DNA from: an uncultured beta proteobacterium
GTDB lineage: Bacteria; Pseudomonadota; Gammaproteobacteria; Burkholderiales; Burkholderiaceae_C
Length of the DNA: 6,100 bases
Assembly (NCBI GenBank): GCA_903870955.1
Contig: CAIQEX010000638.1
Span: 1-6,100, forward strand
Direction of reading: 5' to 3'
The notes under the pieces were generated by a model that saw only the letters and a program-made list of their open reading frames with translations, ran no database searches and was not told where the DNA came from. The position numbers and the translations under genes were made by a program. This document shows, one piece after another, positions 5,863 to 6,100 of the stretch; the stretch's first letter is position 1, and each line of letters starts with the position of its first letter.

Positions 5863-6100
5863 AATGACTGGTGCCAAGGTAGGCACTGATCACGTCTTCG
5901 TTGTTGCGTACTTCGTCGGGTGTGCCGTCGCCAATTTTTTTGCCGTAGTCGAGCACCACCACGCGGTCGGAGATGTCCATCACGACGCCCATGTCGTGCT
6001 CGATCAGGACCACGGTGGTGCCGAATTCGTCGTTGACATCGAGCACGAAGCGGCTCATGTCCTGCTTCTCCTCGACGTTCATGCCGGCCATGGGTTCGTC
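5861..6100 (-). CDS. livG: LivG-type ABC transporter ATPase, C-terminal part (5' end outside window)
   Basis: This is the C-terminal 79 residues of an ABC ATPase of the branched-chain amino acid (HAAT) importer class. It would bind and hydrolyse ATP on the cytoplasmic face of a LivH/LivM permease pair. The frame is open to the window edge and begins with Asp-Glu-Pro, the end of Walker B, followed by MAGMN, the counterpart of the DEPxAGxN motif of LivG. The H-loop follows in VVLIEHDMGVVM with its histidine intact. The tail (GDGTPDEVRNNEDVISAYLG) is the usual LivG ending. Walker A, Q-loop and signature lie outside the window. An in-frame ATG at 6091 is internal to the Walker B region and is not a start. 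The TAA stop (5861-5863) overlaps the Shine-Dalgarno of livH, so the two are probably translationally coupled. LivG is favoured over LivF by its position and H-loop. Confidence 0.93.
   Translation of the reverse strand, partial: DEPMAGMNVEEKQDMSRFVLDVNDEFGTTVVLIEHDMGVVMDISDRVVVLDYGKKIGDGTPDEVRNNEDVISAYLGTSH

Noticed and set aside
1..6100. CRISPR array, tRNA/rRNA genes, transposase or phage genes, toxin-antitoxin pairs
   Set aside because: No regularly spaced repeats, RNA-gene signatures or such proteins are visible on either strand. Both strands are accounted for by one co-directional operon and its short gaps.

Overview
The window looks like a piece of a betaproteobacterial chromosome, most likely family Comamonadaceae (Rhodoferax/Polaromonas/Acidovorax type). 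This is inferred from the fairly GC-rich base composition, the protein style, and the GC-rich palindromic repeats between genes. The taxonomic call rests on recognition, not on a search. Every convincing gene lies on the minus strand, so transcription runs from high to low coordinates. No gene-free stretch exceeds about 160 bases.

In transcription order the window holds: the 3' end of a LivG-type ABC ATPase (6100-5861, cut by the window edge); a LivH-type permease (5849-4923); a LivM-type permease (4912-3836); an exported Leu/Ile/Val-type (COG0683) substrate-binding protein (3765-2434); a LivF-type ABC ATPase (2349-1537); and a PaaK-like adenylate-forming CoA ligase (1378-125). The livG-livH and livH-livM junctions are 10-11 nt, and in both the Shine-Dalgarno overlaps the upstream stop codon. 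The later junctions are longer (70, 84 and 158 nt) and carry RNA-structure or repeat elements.

Together the first five genes supply all parts of a HAAT-family ABC importer: periplasmic binding protein, two permeases and two ATPases. The CoA ligase at the end suggests the cargo is an organic acid, perhaps aromatic, that is activated to its CoA thioester on entry. Branched-chain amino acids seem less likely, but the substrate cannot be read from sequence.

I see no undescribed defence, mobile or RNA system; this is an ordinary catabolic/transport operon. The points worth a second look are a perfect 12-bp inverted repeat just after the binding-protein gene, the degenerate ATP-binding signature in the CoA ligase, two GC-rich palindromic repeat elements flanking the ligase gene, and start codons for livF and the ligase that are shorter than the longest open frames.
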